From positions 20,062,688 through 20,126,687 of the forward strand of contig NC_052027.1 of the NCBI RefSeq assembly GCF_015832195.1: DNA of 64,000 bases, read 5' to 3'. Below, piece after piece: positions 24,569-37,395 of the stretch; position 1 is the first letter of the stretch, and each line of letters begins with the position of its first letter. The translations under genes were made by a program, and so were the position numbers. Under the pieces are notes generated by a model. That model saw nothing but the letters and a program-made list of their open reading frames with translations, made no database searches and was not told where the DNA came from. The DNA comes from Motacilla alba alba (lineage: Eukaryota > Chordata > Aves > Passeriformes > Motacillidae).

Positions 24569-25898
24569 ATGGCCAGAGCCTGGAGCTGGCAGCAGAGCCC
24601 TTGGAATGCCCTGCTCCTGGTGCTGCTGTGCACGGGTGGCTGCCAGGCACAGAGGGACTGCACGGGCGCCGAGTGCCAGACCCTGGAGAACTGCATCGAG
24701 GACGTGCTGGAGCCCGGCGAGTGCTGTGCCACGTGCCTGCAGCACGGCTGCACCTGCGAGGGCTACCAGTACTACGACTGCGTCAACGTGGGCTTCGTCA
24801 ACGGCAAGGTGCCCGAGGGACAGTCCTACTTCGTGGACTTCGGCAGCACCGAGTGCTCGTGCCCCAAGGGAGGGGGCAAGATCAGCTGCCAGTTCATGCT
24901 GTGCCCAGAGCTGCCCCCGAACTGCATCGACGCGGTTGTGCCGGCGGACGGGTGTCCCCAGTGCGGCCGCATCGGCTGCCTGCACGATGGACAGAAGTAC
25001 GTGGCGGGGCACACCTTCCACATGCCCCCCTGCAAGGTTTGTCACTGCCCCAATGCCGGCGGGGAGCTGATGTGCTACCAGCTGCCAGACTGCGACACAT
25101 TCTCCCTGAACACGGCCAGCCCGGGGGACGCCGAGAATGGCGAGCCCGAGCGGCACTACGACGATCCCTACAGCTACGACCAGGAGGCCTCCGAGGGAGA
25201 CAACACCCAGGTGGAGTCCCCAAAGAAGTACAGGAGTTACTCATCCCACCTGGAGCACGAGAGCCTCAGCCAGGAGCAGGGTGAGGACTATGACTACCTG
25301 GCGGCCAGTGCGGTTCCCTCGGCGTCAGCCCTGACTGACCCCCACACTGAGGGCACGGCAGCACCCGGCACCACCCCGGTGCCCCTGAGCCCCACCGAGG
25401 TCCGCGGTGCCACGGAGCACAGCGAGCGCCGCAGGCTGCCCCGCACCACAGCACCCTCTCTCCAGCAGGTGACACGCAAGGAAGCGCCAGCCACCGCTGG
25501 GGCTCCTCCCCAGCACTCCACGGCCACCACCGAGACACCCCAGCACCTGGAGGAGTTGGAGAGGAGGCCAAAAGGGAACAAAGAGAGGCACGAGCAAGAA
25601 AGAGCCCCCCACTCTAAAATGAAAAAGCATGCCAGGAAGGAAGAGCCAGAGAACAACATGTATCAGGGTTTGAAAGAGGTGAACTTTACAGAGCCAAGCT
25701 CAGCAAGATCATCCCATGAAAGCCTCGAGGGGAATGATTTCCCCAAGGTGAAGTTCAGTGCAACAACCTCTCCTCCTGTTGCTCTGAAGGAAGACCGCAG
25801 CCAGTCCTCCCCAAAGCAGTCACAGACGCTGTACCGGTACCATCCTGAGGAGGACGGGGACCCCAACTCCATCCACGCTAACCCCAGGCTTCCAGAAG
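24569..25898 (+). CDS. FBLN2: Fibulin-2, first coding exon (signal peptide and N domain)
   Basis: This exon encodes residues 1-443 plus the first base of codon 444 of fibulin-2, a secreted matrix protein known to bind tropoelastin, fibrillin-1, nidogen, perlecan and fibronectin in vessel wall, heart-valve cushion and basement membrane. The start is ATG at 24569 with A at -3 and G at +4. Residues 1-27 form a signal peptide (hydrophobic core NALLLVLL, cleavage likely after GGCQA). Residues 31-175 are the Cys-rich Na part with 22 cysteines, including the motifs CEGYQYYDC, QSYFVDFGSTECSCP and CQFMLCPELPPNC, which I recognise as characteristic of fibulin-2. Residues 176-443 are Cys-free, acidic and Ser/Thr/Pro-rich (Nb), with one N-glycosylation sequon NFT at 372 and acidic tyrosine clusters near 197-203 and 241-243. 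The exon ends CCAGAAG before GTAAGA at 25899, phase 1. The frame continues only nine codons into the intron. Confidence 0.97.
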
Positions 25899-28800
25899 GT
25901 AAGAACAACTCCAGTGTGGGTGTCTAGAGAACTCTTACTCGTGGTAACATTGGTGCTCATCCTCTACTGTGTTGTTCTTACTGTTGCACATCGCCTTGAA
26001 ATCAACCAAACCACCAGCAACCTTTCTTCCATCCCCTCAGGAGGTGGTTTGTGTTTCATTTCACAGAACAGGTATCATTTCACTGTTGCCTACCTTGCTT
26101 TGATTTCACAGACAGTGGATGGGGCTTTCTGGTATTTTAACTTTACTTCACATGATGATTTATTCAACTCTGGCATTTTTCTTCAATTACTTTTAACTTC
26201 TGTTGTGATGTTAAAGAAACATCTTCCTCTACATAGAAGGATTTAATTAGTTATCTCCAGTTACCAACTCAGTGTAATCACATTTGTAGCTTTGGTCTTC
26301 TTCTGGAGAGGAAGTGAAACAGTTGTGCTTTCACTCTCTAAATAAAAATATTTAGAGCATTTGTAGTATTTATCTCATGGTTGAAAGCCTGTCTAAGCTC
26401 ATTAGTTCAAGAACTCGAGAGATACTCAAATACGCCTGAGGACTAGTAGGGAGAAAAAGGGCTCTCTCTTGTGTTATGTTTTCGTGGAGCTGGAAGTTTA
26501 TGATGTTTATGATCAGCTGTGGCAAGTATACGTATTTCCTCCCTGCCTCTGGATTCCTCTTGACATCTGCAGGGAATGTTGATTATACACTTTATGCAAT
26601 GCTCATTACTGTAATGAATGCAAACTTCATCGCTGTAAATTAGCACATATACAGCTCATATTTCCAATTCATTTTTCATCAAATCAAGAGCAGTACCTCC
26701 TCTTTCAAGATTTGGCACAAAATGTTCTCCCAAGACTCAGCTGGAGGATGCTTGCAAAGAATACTGATGAGTCCCTAGGCAGTGGCATTTCTCCTGGGCT
26801 GTGTCAGTAGCCCTTAAATCTTGAGCTGTCCAGTCTGTCTCCTGGAGAAGTTTAAGGTACATGGGAGGAGGAGAGCAGATTTGGAGCTCAGACTCTTAAA
26901 TCCCGACACACACAGCACCTCGTGGCTGTTGAAACAGAAAGTGTGCCAGGTCCATGGATGGAGATGGCAGCTTTTTCCTTTTCCTTTGACTTCCCTTTTC
27001 TTTGCTTCAGCCTACCGCAAAATCTGAGCCATGCACCAAGGCTGTGTATGATACATGGGCCTGATTTAGGACTGACACACAATAACCTGCTTCCTGATGT
27101 AACTTTAAAGAAGATTTTTTTATATATAAAATTGCCTTTTCTTCTTCTTTCAAAAAAGGAGAAACGGGTGGAGTGCCCTGAAATTTTCAATGAGAGGGTT
27201 TAAGAAAGTCTGCTGCGGTGAAAGTGTTCAGCAGCAGAACTAAGTACTGAATTTTAGAGTCTGCTTGGGTGATTTGCAGTCTGTGATTCCCAGGAACTGC
27301 TTGGCTGAGACAGGTCTGGTTGGGGAATGGATTGGGTTGAGGTGCCTGGAGCAAGATGTGATGGATGGCATGAATTGTTCAGCTGGCAGAAGCAGCTTGG
27401 GAATCACTGGTGTCATTTTCCCCTTAGCTGAGATACCTGTGATTTCCTTTAAATATGGCAGAGGTAGAAATGAGAAATAAATGTCCCGTGGGAGCACAGA
27501 ACTCTCTGACTGGCTGTAGATGCTGCAGCTCCAAGGCTGCTGCTTCCCTACCCCATGAAAGCTGCATGTTTTGGAGCCAGGACTGGTGCCACCAAGCCAT
27601 ATCTATCACCCACAGTTACTGACTGACAGATGGGACCTGGACAGGCAGCCCCTGATCTGCCCCACCATTCCCATCAGGAATATTGGTGGAAGATCTGTAT
27701 GGAGCTGTAGCACCCTCTCAAAAAATGAGGGCTCTCTTTTGCCATGACCAGCGCTCATGCCTAGGGATAGCAGTGCTTCCACTCGTTATGCTGCTTTAAT
27801 TGACGTGGTTGTGATTCATGGGAGTAGCTCCATTTGTTTCAAGTAATAAAACACATACATCTTGTGTCTTCAGTGACTCCTGAGCCAGTGGTGGAGGGGG
27901 AGTGAAGATAGTAGTCAGACTTGAAAGAAAATTAATCTCACCTACAGATACAGAACGAAAACATAAATTTTGTGCATGTATTTCCAACTATAAAATGACA
28001 GAATCTGACAGAATTGCCAAATAACTTCTTTTCTCCCTTCAGGAATTGTCAGCATGGTGTAAACTACATCAATCCCCTGACTTTTAGAGCCTGTGGGGCT
28101 GTTGTGCTGTTCCCTAATGAGGCTGCAGCCAGTCTGGCAGTGTGCAGGGTTCTGTTCGACCAGCTCTCAGCAGAGTACTCTGGGGTACATTTCTGTGACT
28201 CTATGGCCATTCTAGATTTATTTTCATGTTTTGTTTAGTGTTTCTTTTCCCCCAGAGTTTAGAAAAGTTTGGGAGCTTCCAGAGAGGCTTTCAGCCCAAG
28301 TTAGGTGGCTGTTGCATTTGTTCCTCCTGTTTAGCTGTATCCTGGCCCCAGAATTCTGCTGTGCTTGGGTCCTGATGCCTTTGGTTAAAAACTTGGCTTC
28401 GTTACTTGTATTTTACATATCTCACTTTGGTTTTATATGTAGCTGAGTTTTCATCTCCCAAATCTTTGCTGGTTCATCCGTAATCTAATGGTAGAAACAA
28501 CATGGAACACTTTGGTGCTCAGGAAAGGTTAATTTTGTGGTTTGGTTTTCTTTCTTCTTTTTAGCATTGTTTTTCATCTGTAGTATTGTCCTGTGTTCAC
28601 ATCAGCTACTGCGTTCCTAAAGGAGCTGTAAGTGTACAGCAGAGGTAATTACTCAGCTGAGAAAGAGCAAATTAAGTGCTTTCACCATGGGAAGGGTTGA
28701 GATTAATGGAGACTGTTCTCTTTATACAGTCTCTCTCCAAACATTGATCTTACCCTGTCACTTACTGCAAGAGTAGCAAATGTGGGGAATTTTAATTTCT

Positions 28801-29329
28801 GTATTGCCTATTTCCTCATCCCAAAATGCCCTGATCAGGGCAGGGCTGACTAAAATATATTTCAAGAACTTAGTGTCAAATTCTGTTATGATTTTCTGCT
28901 CTGGCAGTAGAGTGCTGTTCCTTGGATAAATGTAACTCAGGTGGCAAGCAGCCTCACTGTGAATGTTTCATGATTTGCATTCTGGTTTTGGCAGGTTCAG
29001 CAGCAGTTTGGATCTAGCTGGACCTGTCATGTTTCAGAGTGGAGGTGTTTTTCCACTTAAAATCTTCCATGACTGGTGATTTTTTTTACTGTGGTGGCTT
29101 TTAGAGATAAAGGTAATTGTTCTCAAGCTGGAGTAAATTGCACCAATTTGGGAGCTGAGATCAGTGGATGTGAGGGTGGCATTTATTGCAGGTGAATCCT
29201 GCCCAGGCAGGAACTTCTGGGGGGCTCCTGTAGCTGAGATTCCAACCCACCCATCTGCTGCATGTTTGCTGATTCTGAAACTCCTGCAGAAACGTGACCT
29301 TGAATTTCCGAAACGAGGGCAGACAGATC

Positions 29330-29400
29330 CATGTGCAGGGCCGGGAGTTGGACTTGATGGTCCTTTTGGTCTCTTCCTGGATGTTCTATGACTCCATGAA
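29330..29400 (+). mobile_element. CR1 LINE 3'-end fragment
   Basis: The block GTTGGACTTGATGGTCCTTTTGG followed by CTCTTCC and a GTTCTATGACTCCATGA tail is a CR1 3' terminus in + orientation. Sequence 5' of about 29330 is not confidently CR1. Confidence 0.75.
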
Positions 29401-30273
29401 AGCAGACCTGCAGTGAGGGTTTGGAAGCATTCCCTGAGCACACCCACCCTTTGTCCCTCTTACTGCCACCATAAAAAGCACTGGAGGTGGGAGAATGCTT
29501 GCATGGTCCTTCAGAAACAAACACTGTTTGCAATTAGTTTGGTTTTTTTGCTATCAGGTGAAGTGTTGTCTCATTTTTATTTGAATTACCTCAGGCTTAA
29601 TCCTGTGTTCTCTACTTTATCCCAGTCCTTTCTGTAACAGGAAGAAGTCAGCTTTGAGGCCTCAAAATAGGTTATCTGAGAAATAAAAATAAACCTCAGG
29701 AGACAGGTGTATGAGGAGAAAAAGTCTCTGGGCCAGCAAGTGTGAATCAGCATGAATTACAGCCCTGGGTGATAGTGTTCAGTGGTTCCTTTGGTAGCTG
29801 GAGTTCTGAGGTAGCACGAATGGGAATAAGGCAGTTCAAGATACTTGCAGAAGGAGGCAGATTGAAATACTATAAAATTAAAAAAAGTCTATCTATTCTG
29901 CAAAAAGTGGCCTTTGTACTTTATTAAGCAGCCAGATGCTAGTTTAGAAGGAAAAATGGAACTAATTCAACCATTTCTATTGATGAAAACATCCCATGTA
30001 TGATATGTGGGGGCCTGATTCCCTCACAGCTGCTGGTGCACAGCCTTCCCTGCACCCTTCCCTTGTCGCCTCAGGCATGGATTTGTGAGCAGAGAGTGCA
30101 AGGAAAACCCAAATGTACCCAAATGACACAGAGGAGTGCACTCAGAGTAACTGTTTGCAGATTCTGCAATAAACAGTAGCCACAGTATCCAATCTGCAGG
30201 CACAGACGGCCAGATGTGACCTGGCTCTCTGCTTTCTCAGCTCTTGCTTTCCATTGGGTCTGTATCCAGTGCT

Positions 30274-30579
30274 GGGAGCAGTCCCATGCAAGGGATGGGA
30301 GCAATCCCATGTGAGGAATGGGAGCAGTTCCATCCCATGTGAGGGATGGGAGCAATCCCATGTGAGGAATGGGAGCAGTTCCATCCCATGTGAGGGATGG
30401 GAGCAGTTCCATCCCATGTGAGGGATGGGAGCAGTTCCATCCCATGTGAGGGATGGGAGCAGTTCCATGTGAGGAATGGGAGCAGTTCCATCCCATGTGA
30501 GGGATGGAAGCAGTTCCATGTGAGGAATGGGAGCAGTTCCATCCCATGTGAGGGATGGGAGCAGTCCCGTTTGAGGGAT
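30274..30579. repeat. Minisatellite of 12 units, lengths 23 and 28
   Basis: Twelve head-to-tail units begin with GGGAGCA (one GGAAGCA). Their lengths in order are 23, 23, 28, 23, 28, 28, 28, 23, 28, 23, 28, 23, summing to 306 bases. The long form differs from the short mainly by five extra bases (CCCAT/ATCCC) after GTTCCAT. Long units end GAGGGAT, and most short ones end GAGGAAT. Open frames across it on the - strand give repeated peptides of the type SHGMELLP, which are a by-product of the repeat and not a gene. Confidence 0.97.
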
Positions 30580-33040
30580 GGGAACAGGGCTGGGGGGCCC
30601 CAGGCACGCAGGCAGCAGCCAAATTCCCTGTGTCCAGACCTGTCCTAGGGGCATGCTTTCAGGGTCAGTGCCAGTGCTTTGGTGTTTGTGTCTGGGTGAT
30701 GGCTCTGGACATATTGCTGCATGGCTGCTGCTCACCTGGCTGTGTTTTGGGAGCTGCTCTGAGTCAGATCCTGCTCTTGGTTTTCCAGCTGGCTGGGCTT
30801 CAGGGCACCTCTCAGAGCTGCAGGCTCTGCATTGGGAATGTTATTCTTTGCAGAAATTCCTCTGTAGAGCCCAGACCCTCCTCACCTCTGTCCTTCTCCC
30901 ATTCCTCATGTGCATCTTCCTTCTAAAACAGAGATATTAACCACAGGTCATGAGCTCCTGGCTGCAGTACTTTTGTGTCGGCTTTTATGGGGTTGTTTTG
31001 CTACTTATCTTAAAGAGTATTTTAAGCCATAGCTGTATATTGAATAGTGGTCTTTAGTTAGAAAATATACTTTAAATGATCCTTTTTAAAGCTGCAAAGA
31101 TCTGTGCAGTGATGTAGGCACAAGCCTGGTATGCAGAATGACAAGACTGGGTGCCATGCTTTGCTAAAAGCTGTGTAGCTTGTCACAGTCAGGTGTCTGC
31201 CGACTTCTAAGAGCCTAAATAATTTAAGAAATGCTCAGATCTTGAGTTCTTTTCTTTTCAAACCCCAGCACCTGCCAATCTCATAAAGAGATGTGTAAGA
31301 AGGTGGCCCTCCATCTTCCTGTGTTACTCATAAAATTAAGGTAACAGCTGCTGCCTGCAGTGTGAATCACTGGGGACCACGACGGGCAGGTACAGTCTAC
31401 AAGGTGGGAGAAATGTGTGTTCTTGCAGCTCCTGCCAGTCCTGCCTCCATTAAGTACTCTCTGAAGAGCACACTTCTTGTCCCACACACAGCTCTGTGTG
31501 CTGGTGAGGTGCAGTCAGACTTCCTCAGCTGGAAATGCATTATACCCCGGGCTGTTGGTGCTGCAGCACAGGGAGTTACTCACACAGCTGGCTGGGAGTG
31601 TTCTGTATGAGGAAATCCATTGTGCTCAGTGCTGGCACCAAGGGAATGTGCAGAGGATGACTGAAAGTGGAACAGGATGGAGCATTCACACCTGGCTGGG
31701 GCGTGCAGGGGAGACCCATCCTCCCTGCAGCACAAACCCAGGGCAGCCTGCATGGGACAGGCTTTCCACAGGGACACTGAACACAGGGGGGTTTCAGATA
31801 TCCTTGCCTTCAGGGGTTTGAGGTACCAAGATAGTTTAAATCTCAAATTGTTACCATAATACAACTGGAGTTGGGCACCCAACTTAGGATGGCACCAAAA
31901 TACCTTTGAAAACCCATCTCATGTGCACGTTCTGTAGAGATAAAAATCATTATTTATGCAAAGTCAGCTCCATCCATGGTTTGCAACAAGAGCATTGAAT
32001 CTCAGTTCTGAAATTCAAACATGCTGCAGACAAAGTATGAAAATAAGATGGGAGTTTTTTTGTATAAATGAACCCACTTGAGCAGAGAAGGCTGTTGGGC
32101 TCACCAGGTTTCTTGAGGGGACTCCATTTGCTGGCTATTTATAGAAGTATCCAAGAGTATATTTTTTTGGTATGCGTGATTGATACTCCTTCAGAAAATT
32201 CCTTCTGAATTCCTTCAGAATTTAAATGAGACTTCTTTGCAGTAATGTGTCTGTTATTCTAATCGATCACCAAGGAATTAAAACCAACTCTGAATATAGC
32301 TCCTTGTTAGAGAAAGGAAGGTATAAGTAGTAATTCCTGATCCAGATTTTGTGAGACAATAACCTTTTGAACAGTTTCAAATATGTAGGCCAAATAAACG
32401 TAGCTTTCTAGCATATGCTTACTCATGAAAGGATTTGTAATTTCATTACCCTGGGCCTCACAGTGAGCAATATCTCTTACCTCTCAGGGATTCTTAGGTA
32501 ACATGCCAGCAAGTAATTGGAATTTTATAAAGATCCCCTTATGTGGAAGCAGGTTTTATGTTTTCTTGAGTGTTCCCAGTCTGTCTGTGCTCTGCTTGAG
32601 ATGACCAATTCCTTTCCAAAGCCGCCAGAAAGTCCTAAATTGCCATCCCAAAGCACTGGGGGTGTTTGTGCTCAGCCAAAGGCTGGGAGAGGGGTAGGAG
32701 AAAGAAGTATTTGTGCTGTATTTAGGGCTAGCAAACCTCCTCTGTACATTTCCCTCTCCCCTGTCTTTGCCGGAGGCCAGGGGGCTGCAGAGCCTCCCGG
32801 GAGCCACCTGCCTTGCTCCAGCACTACCTGTGGGTGTCTGGGACACGCCAAGCGCCCTGCAGCAGCATTCCAGAGTCACCGTGCCTGCAGCTGGTCACTG
32901 CCAGCTGGAATTGCTGCTTTCCCTCCATCCTGGGATGCTCTGGTGGTGATGGGGTGGCTGTGAGATGGTGGCAGTGGCTCGGGTGGGTGCAGTGGGGTGG
33001 GAATCTGGGCAGCCAGGGTGGGCAGGGAGCTCGTGCTGTG

Positions 33041-33106
33041 CTGCCCTGCCTGCCTCCTCCAGCCCTGCCTGTCCTCTCCAGCCCTGCCTGTCCCTCTCCA
33101 GCCTGG
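33041..33106. repeat. 19-20 bp CT-rich tandem repeat
   Basis: About three copies of CCAGCCCTGCCTGTCCTCT, with the CCAGCC core starting at 33059, 33078 and 33098. It is pyrimidine-rich on the + strand and intronic. Confidence 0.8.
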
Positions 33107-36100
33107 CCATGCTGCTGCACTTCTGGCTGCAGTTTCTCCTGCCCTTCCTACACCAGAAATGGGGCCATTCACACAAACCCCCGAGCAGTAATTCCTTCCC
33201 CTTGGTGTCTGTGTGCCGCTTGCTTTTGTGGTGCTGTTGTGAATCACAGGGAGGTCAATTGTGTTCACAAGGGCTCAGAGTTGTTTGACCATAGTTTTGA
33301 ATTACCAAGTACCAAAATAAATTTTTATGGCTTCAACAGCTCTTCAAAAATCTCTAAAAGTTTTTAACAGTACAAAGACTTGCCTGAAAGGGGAGGCTTT
33401 GCATCAGTAACTTTTAAAAGGTGTAAAAGTTGAGGCTCTTGTGAGCTGTTCCTGTGTGTAAACTAAACATCTTAAAAATAATGAAAATCATCAGATGAGA
33501 TCTCATGGCCTTACTGCTGCCTTGCACAGGGCAAGTGACTGCTCGCAGCTGCAGTGACCTGTACTGCCCGAGGAATAAGTGTGTGTTAGTCCTGAACACC
33601 CTTCCACCAAGGTTACTGGAACTGGGCACGTGAGGATGCCTCAGGGGTAAGGATGGTGAATTCTTAGGATGAGCTTTATTTTGTATGAGGTCACTCTGTA
33701 GAAATGTTATTTCTAGAAGCTGTGGGGGAGCTGCTGCCCAGCAAGGGGACTTGGAGTGGGGACCCTGCAGCCTGATGGCCACCAGACACTGGGGACCAGT
33801 ACGGGAACTCTTCTGTGAGAGCAGCAGGAAAGAAATGCAGGCAGACATGCCTCCAGTGGTGTAAGAGAAGTCAACAGGCTACTAAAATCCTAATTACTGG
33901 AAAAGCAAGTGTGTACTCAGTACAGGATCATCAGTGAGCACTGTTGAAAAGGAAGAGAGTATGGGATGTGAAAAATGGAATTTTCCATGGATGTCTTATA
34001 TGGTCCAGAAAATTTTCAGCCAATTTGATGCAATATATTCTGGTCTCAGAATGGCACTGAGATGCTTTTTGTGTAATAATCCCCCTAGCACCGTGTGAGG
34101 GCTCCAGTCTGGCACTGATCTGTAACAGCACTCATCTCCTCGTTACATTCTCTGAGAGCAGCAGCATCAGCTGTGTTTGGAGCAGGGGAGCTGGAATTTG
34201 ACTGCAGCTGGCTCCTAGGCAGGGAAAAAGAATTGAGAAGAAGATGAATGAGCTCTTGCAACAAGAACTTCTGGCTGTACCTCAGTTTCCTTCTCTTCTA
34301 ACCTCTCACTATTTTATGTTCATTTCAGTCTGGGTCTTCAAAGACATTGTATGTGCAACTTGCTGGAATAATTTTCTGAGTAGAAGTTAAATTTATTAAT
34401 ATTAGGGAGTTACACATCTTGTATGAAGTGATCAGCTGAAGTGCTTCTTGTATTTGTGCTCTGAGGTAGACATCCTGCAGGGACTTAGGAACCCATTACA
34501 TTTTGTCAGTTGTTTGTAGCACAGCATTTGTTTTACTCAATAGCAAACCTCCTGCATGCCAGTGGCACAGGGAAAAGACATTCCAGGCACATAGACGTTG
34601 CTGTGGTGGGGAATTCCGTGGAAGGTAAACACTGAACAGCGAAGCACACCCTGTGCTCTGGCCAGCTGAGCTGGGAGTGCAGAGCCGTGTCTGGAGGGGA
34701 CTTCTGTCCAAACTTGTCTGGTCTGTCATTCCAAAAGTGAACTTCATGACTACAAAATGGAAAATATGTGAAAACATACCTTTGTCATGAAAATGGAACT
34801 TATACAGTGGTGATTTCTTACAGTTCTTTCTGTAAGGTTAAAGAGTTCTTTTCATTGAACAAGCAGAACAAGAAGCTCTGAGCGAGCTTAACAGTGTTTA
34901 AGGAGTCTTCTTTTTCTTTCTTCTACTTTTAATAATGATTGTGAGAAATAACTCGGAGGAAGGCTTCTGGATAAGAGTGTGAAGGCAATGCACTGTGTAC
35001 TTGGTGGCACAGAGAGCCCTACACCCATCCCACATCCCTGCCAAGCACTGTCAGGGTTTGGCTACTAAGCTTCCAGCTGATGGCTTTAAAGCTTCCTTAC
35101 ACCCAACTGTAATTCTGCAGCTATGTCTATAAAACATCTTGTTTATGGCCTATAAGCAGCTGAAGATTAATATAGTTCTCCCTCTTATCCAAGAATCCTT
35201 CCTCTGCAATGTTCATTAATTTTCCTGGTGTTGGAATTGTCTTGCATGGTATTACTTGTAGTTTTCATTTCCAGATTCAAACCTACAGTCTTCTAGCTAA
35301 ATGATTTTGTAAGAGATTCACTCCAAGGAACTGTTTTCATTGAAGATAACATACACTTAAGTAATGTCTCATGTAATAATGATAAAATTTGTACTTTTCC
35401 TGGTTCTGGATCAAAGCTGATAAGCATTGTCTGAACTCATGGCACTGAAATCAAAAGCGTAGTGACCATCAGTGATGGCTGGCTTTACATTAGAATGTTC
35501 CATGAATGTTGAATTTCAGTCAGTTTGGATTGACTATGGGATTTTGCTGGTGGAAGATTAATACGGAAACTTTCTGAAGTCTTGTGCTGTGGTGTCAGAA
35601 GTTTTGGACAATGCTTTAAGGTGATGAATGTGCTTTGCATGTGTTCTTGAAGTACAGACTTTTGGCTTGCTCAGCCTATGGCCCTGGGAAAATTTTCCTG
35701 GTGGTGTCTGTGCTCTTTCTCCTTCACCCCTGGCCACCAGGGACAAGAGGAGCAGGTTTGTGCTGTGGCGTGGCCAAGAACAAGTTGTGGGACAGGCAGG
35801 GACTCTCACTGCCCTGGTACCACGTGAAGCTAACCAACTGAGATGAAAAAAGAAATACACTGCTGGTTTTCTTATCCTGAAGGAATGTAACCAGCCAGTT
35901 AAAATGAAGAGGAGCTTTTGGAGTCAGCCAGTTACATTTGCTTTCCAGTGTGAATAATTTGGTATGCAGAGAAATTGTGGCATGTGGCCAAGAGGGCAGT
36001 TCAGGCTGAGCACTGGTACCCTCCTGAGGGGAGGATGAGCAGTTCAGCACTGCAGGGCTGAGGCTGAGCCTCCTTTAGCCTTCAGTCCCAAGTACCCATT

Positions 36101-37244
36101 CTCACTCTGGACCATGCAGAGAGCCAGTGCATCATCAGCGCTGCTGTTTGTCTGCACAAACCCTTCAACCCTGGGATCTGACCTTTATTAGATAATACTG
36201 AAGTCTCCTCTTGGTATGGTGAACAGATTTACACAGCCTTGAAATCTGTCCCTGCTATTTCAGAGAGGGTGCTTGCTTGTTAGTCAGCTTTTAAATGGAG
36301 TCAGTAATGTTCCTTGAAAAAAGACACTGAAGGTCAGACCCTGTCTTGTCAATGCTATGTTAACCCCATTAGTTCCAGTGAGGTATACACTCATTTTTGC
36401 TGTATTGCTCTTCTGACATTACTTTTAAAGGGTGAAGGGCAGCTGTTAAGCATCTGAAATTTTAAAAATGAAATTCTGTTTTTAAGAAATAACTCCTTAC
36501 ATCTCACATAGGCATACAGCAGTTGCTCTCACTTCACAAGGCTTCCTTTGCAGTAACAAAGCACTTAGTTGTGTGTTATATTTTTTGGTCAGACTCAAAT
36601 TCCTCTCCCAGAATGTAGAGTTAATCTATAGTAAATGAATACCTCATAAACCATATGATCACTATATAAATACATTATTTTAGCCATTTGTCTCTTTTGT
36701 TTGTAAATTCCCCAAACTGAATGTCTGCATAATGGACATTTATGGCCATGAAATTGATAGCACAGGGCCCTGGCACCACACGGTGCTGAGGGTCACAAGT
36801 GAACTCCTCTTCCCATGACAGGCAGGAAAGGACTTGATGCCTGCTCATCCAGCATCACCAAACACATTCCTTTGGGAAAGAAGAGCTGGTGTTGATTGAT
36901 TTATATGCTTCCCCCACCCTTGCCAGGGTCACAACTGAGATTCTCACTGCTCTGTTTCAAATGTGGCACAGACAGCTTCAGACTCCCACAGAAAGTTAAT
37001 CATGCCCTTGAACATAAATATCTGGACTATGGTTGGTTTTGTGCCATATGGTCAGTTTTAGACCCAAAGGAATTGCACAGTTGTCTAAGTTTATAGCATG
37101 AGATTTGTCCTTGTGTGCTGCATTCATACCAGGTCAGAATGCTGCTTGTCTTGGAGCAAGTCTTGGCTTAGTTTGCTGTAGTCCTGGTATTAGTGAAGAA
37201 ATCATCACAGCAGTTTCCTATTTTATATTTTAATGGCAAGAAAC

Positions 37245-37277
<33 letters not shown>

Positions 37278-37331
37278 TATATAATATGTGTGTGTGTATA
37301 TATATGTGTGTATATATATATATATATATAA
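37245..37331. repeat. (TA)n/(TG)n microsatellite
   Basis: A run of ATATAT is interrupted by ACAC, AATATGTGTGTGTG and ATGTGTG segments. It abuts the 3' tail of the inverted CR1 fragment that begins at about 37331. Alternating purine-pyrimidine sequence of this kind unwinds easily, and its length is likely to vary between individuals. Confidence 0.97.
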
Positions 37332-37395
37332 TAGAATCAAAGAATCAATAAGGTTGGAAACCAAGACCTCATAGATCATCAAGTCCAAGCTTTCT
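37331..37395 (-). mobile_element. CR1 LINE 3'-end fragment, inverted
   Basis: ATAGAATCAAAGAATCAATA then AGGTTGGAAACCAAGACCTC and ATAGATCATCAAGTCCAAGC is the reverse complement of the CR1 3' end with its ATTCTATG-like tail, so the element lies on the - strand. Its tail directly joins the TA/TG microsatellite. Confidence 0.85.

Noticed and set aside
24464..25156. 230-codon antisense frame opposite the FBLN2 coding exon
   Set aside because: High third-position GC in the real exon leaves the opposite strand open. The translation is Ala/Leu/Val-rich with no domain.
25914..26246. 110-codon + frame with hydrophobic segments just after the FBLN2 exon
   Set aside because: It overlaps the intron donor region, starts at a non-ATG codon and is AT-rich intronic sequence. 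The hydrophobicity comes from T-rich codons.
30071..30735. Overlapping - strand frames with many SHGMELLP / MGWNCSHP repeats
   Set aside because: They are translations of the 23/28-base minisatellite. The peptide repeats appear in all three frames, which is what a repeat of this kind produces.
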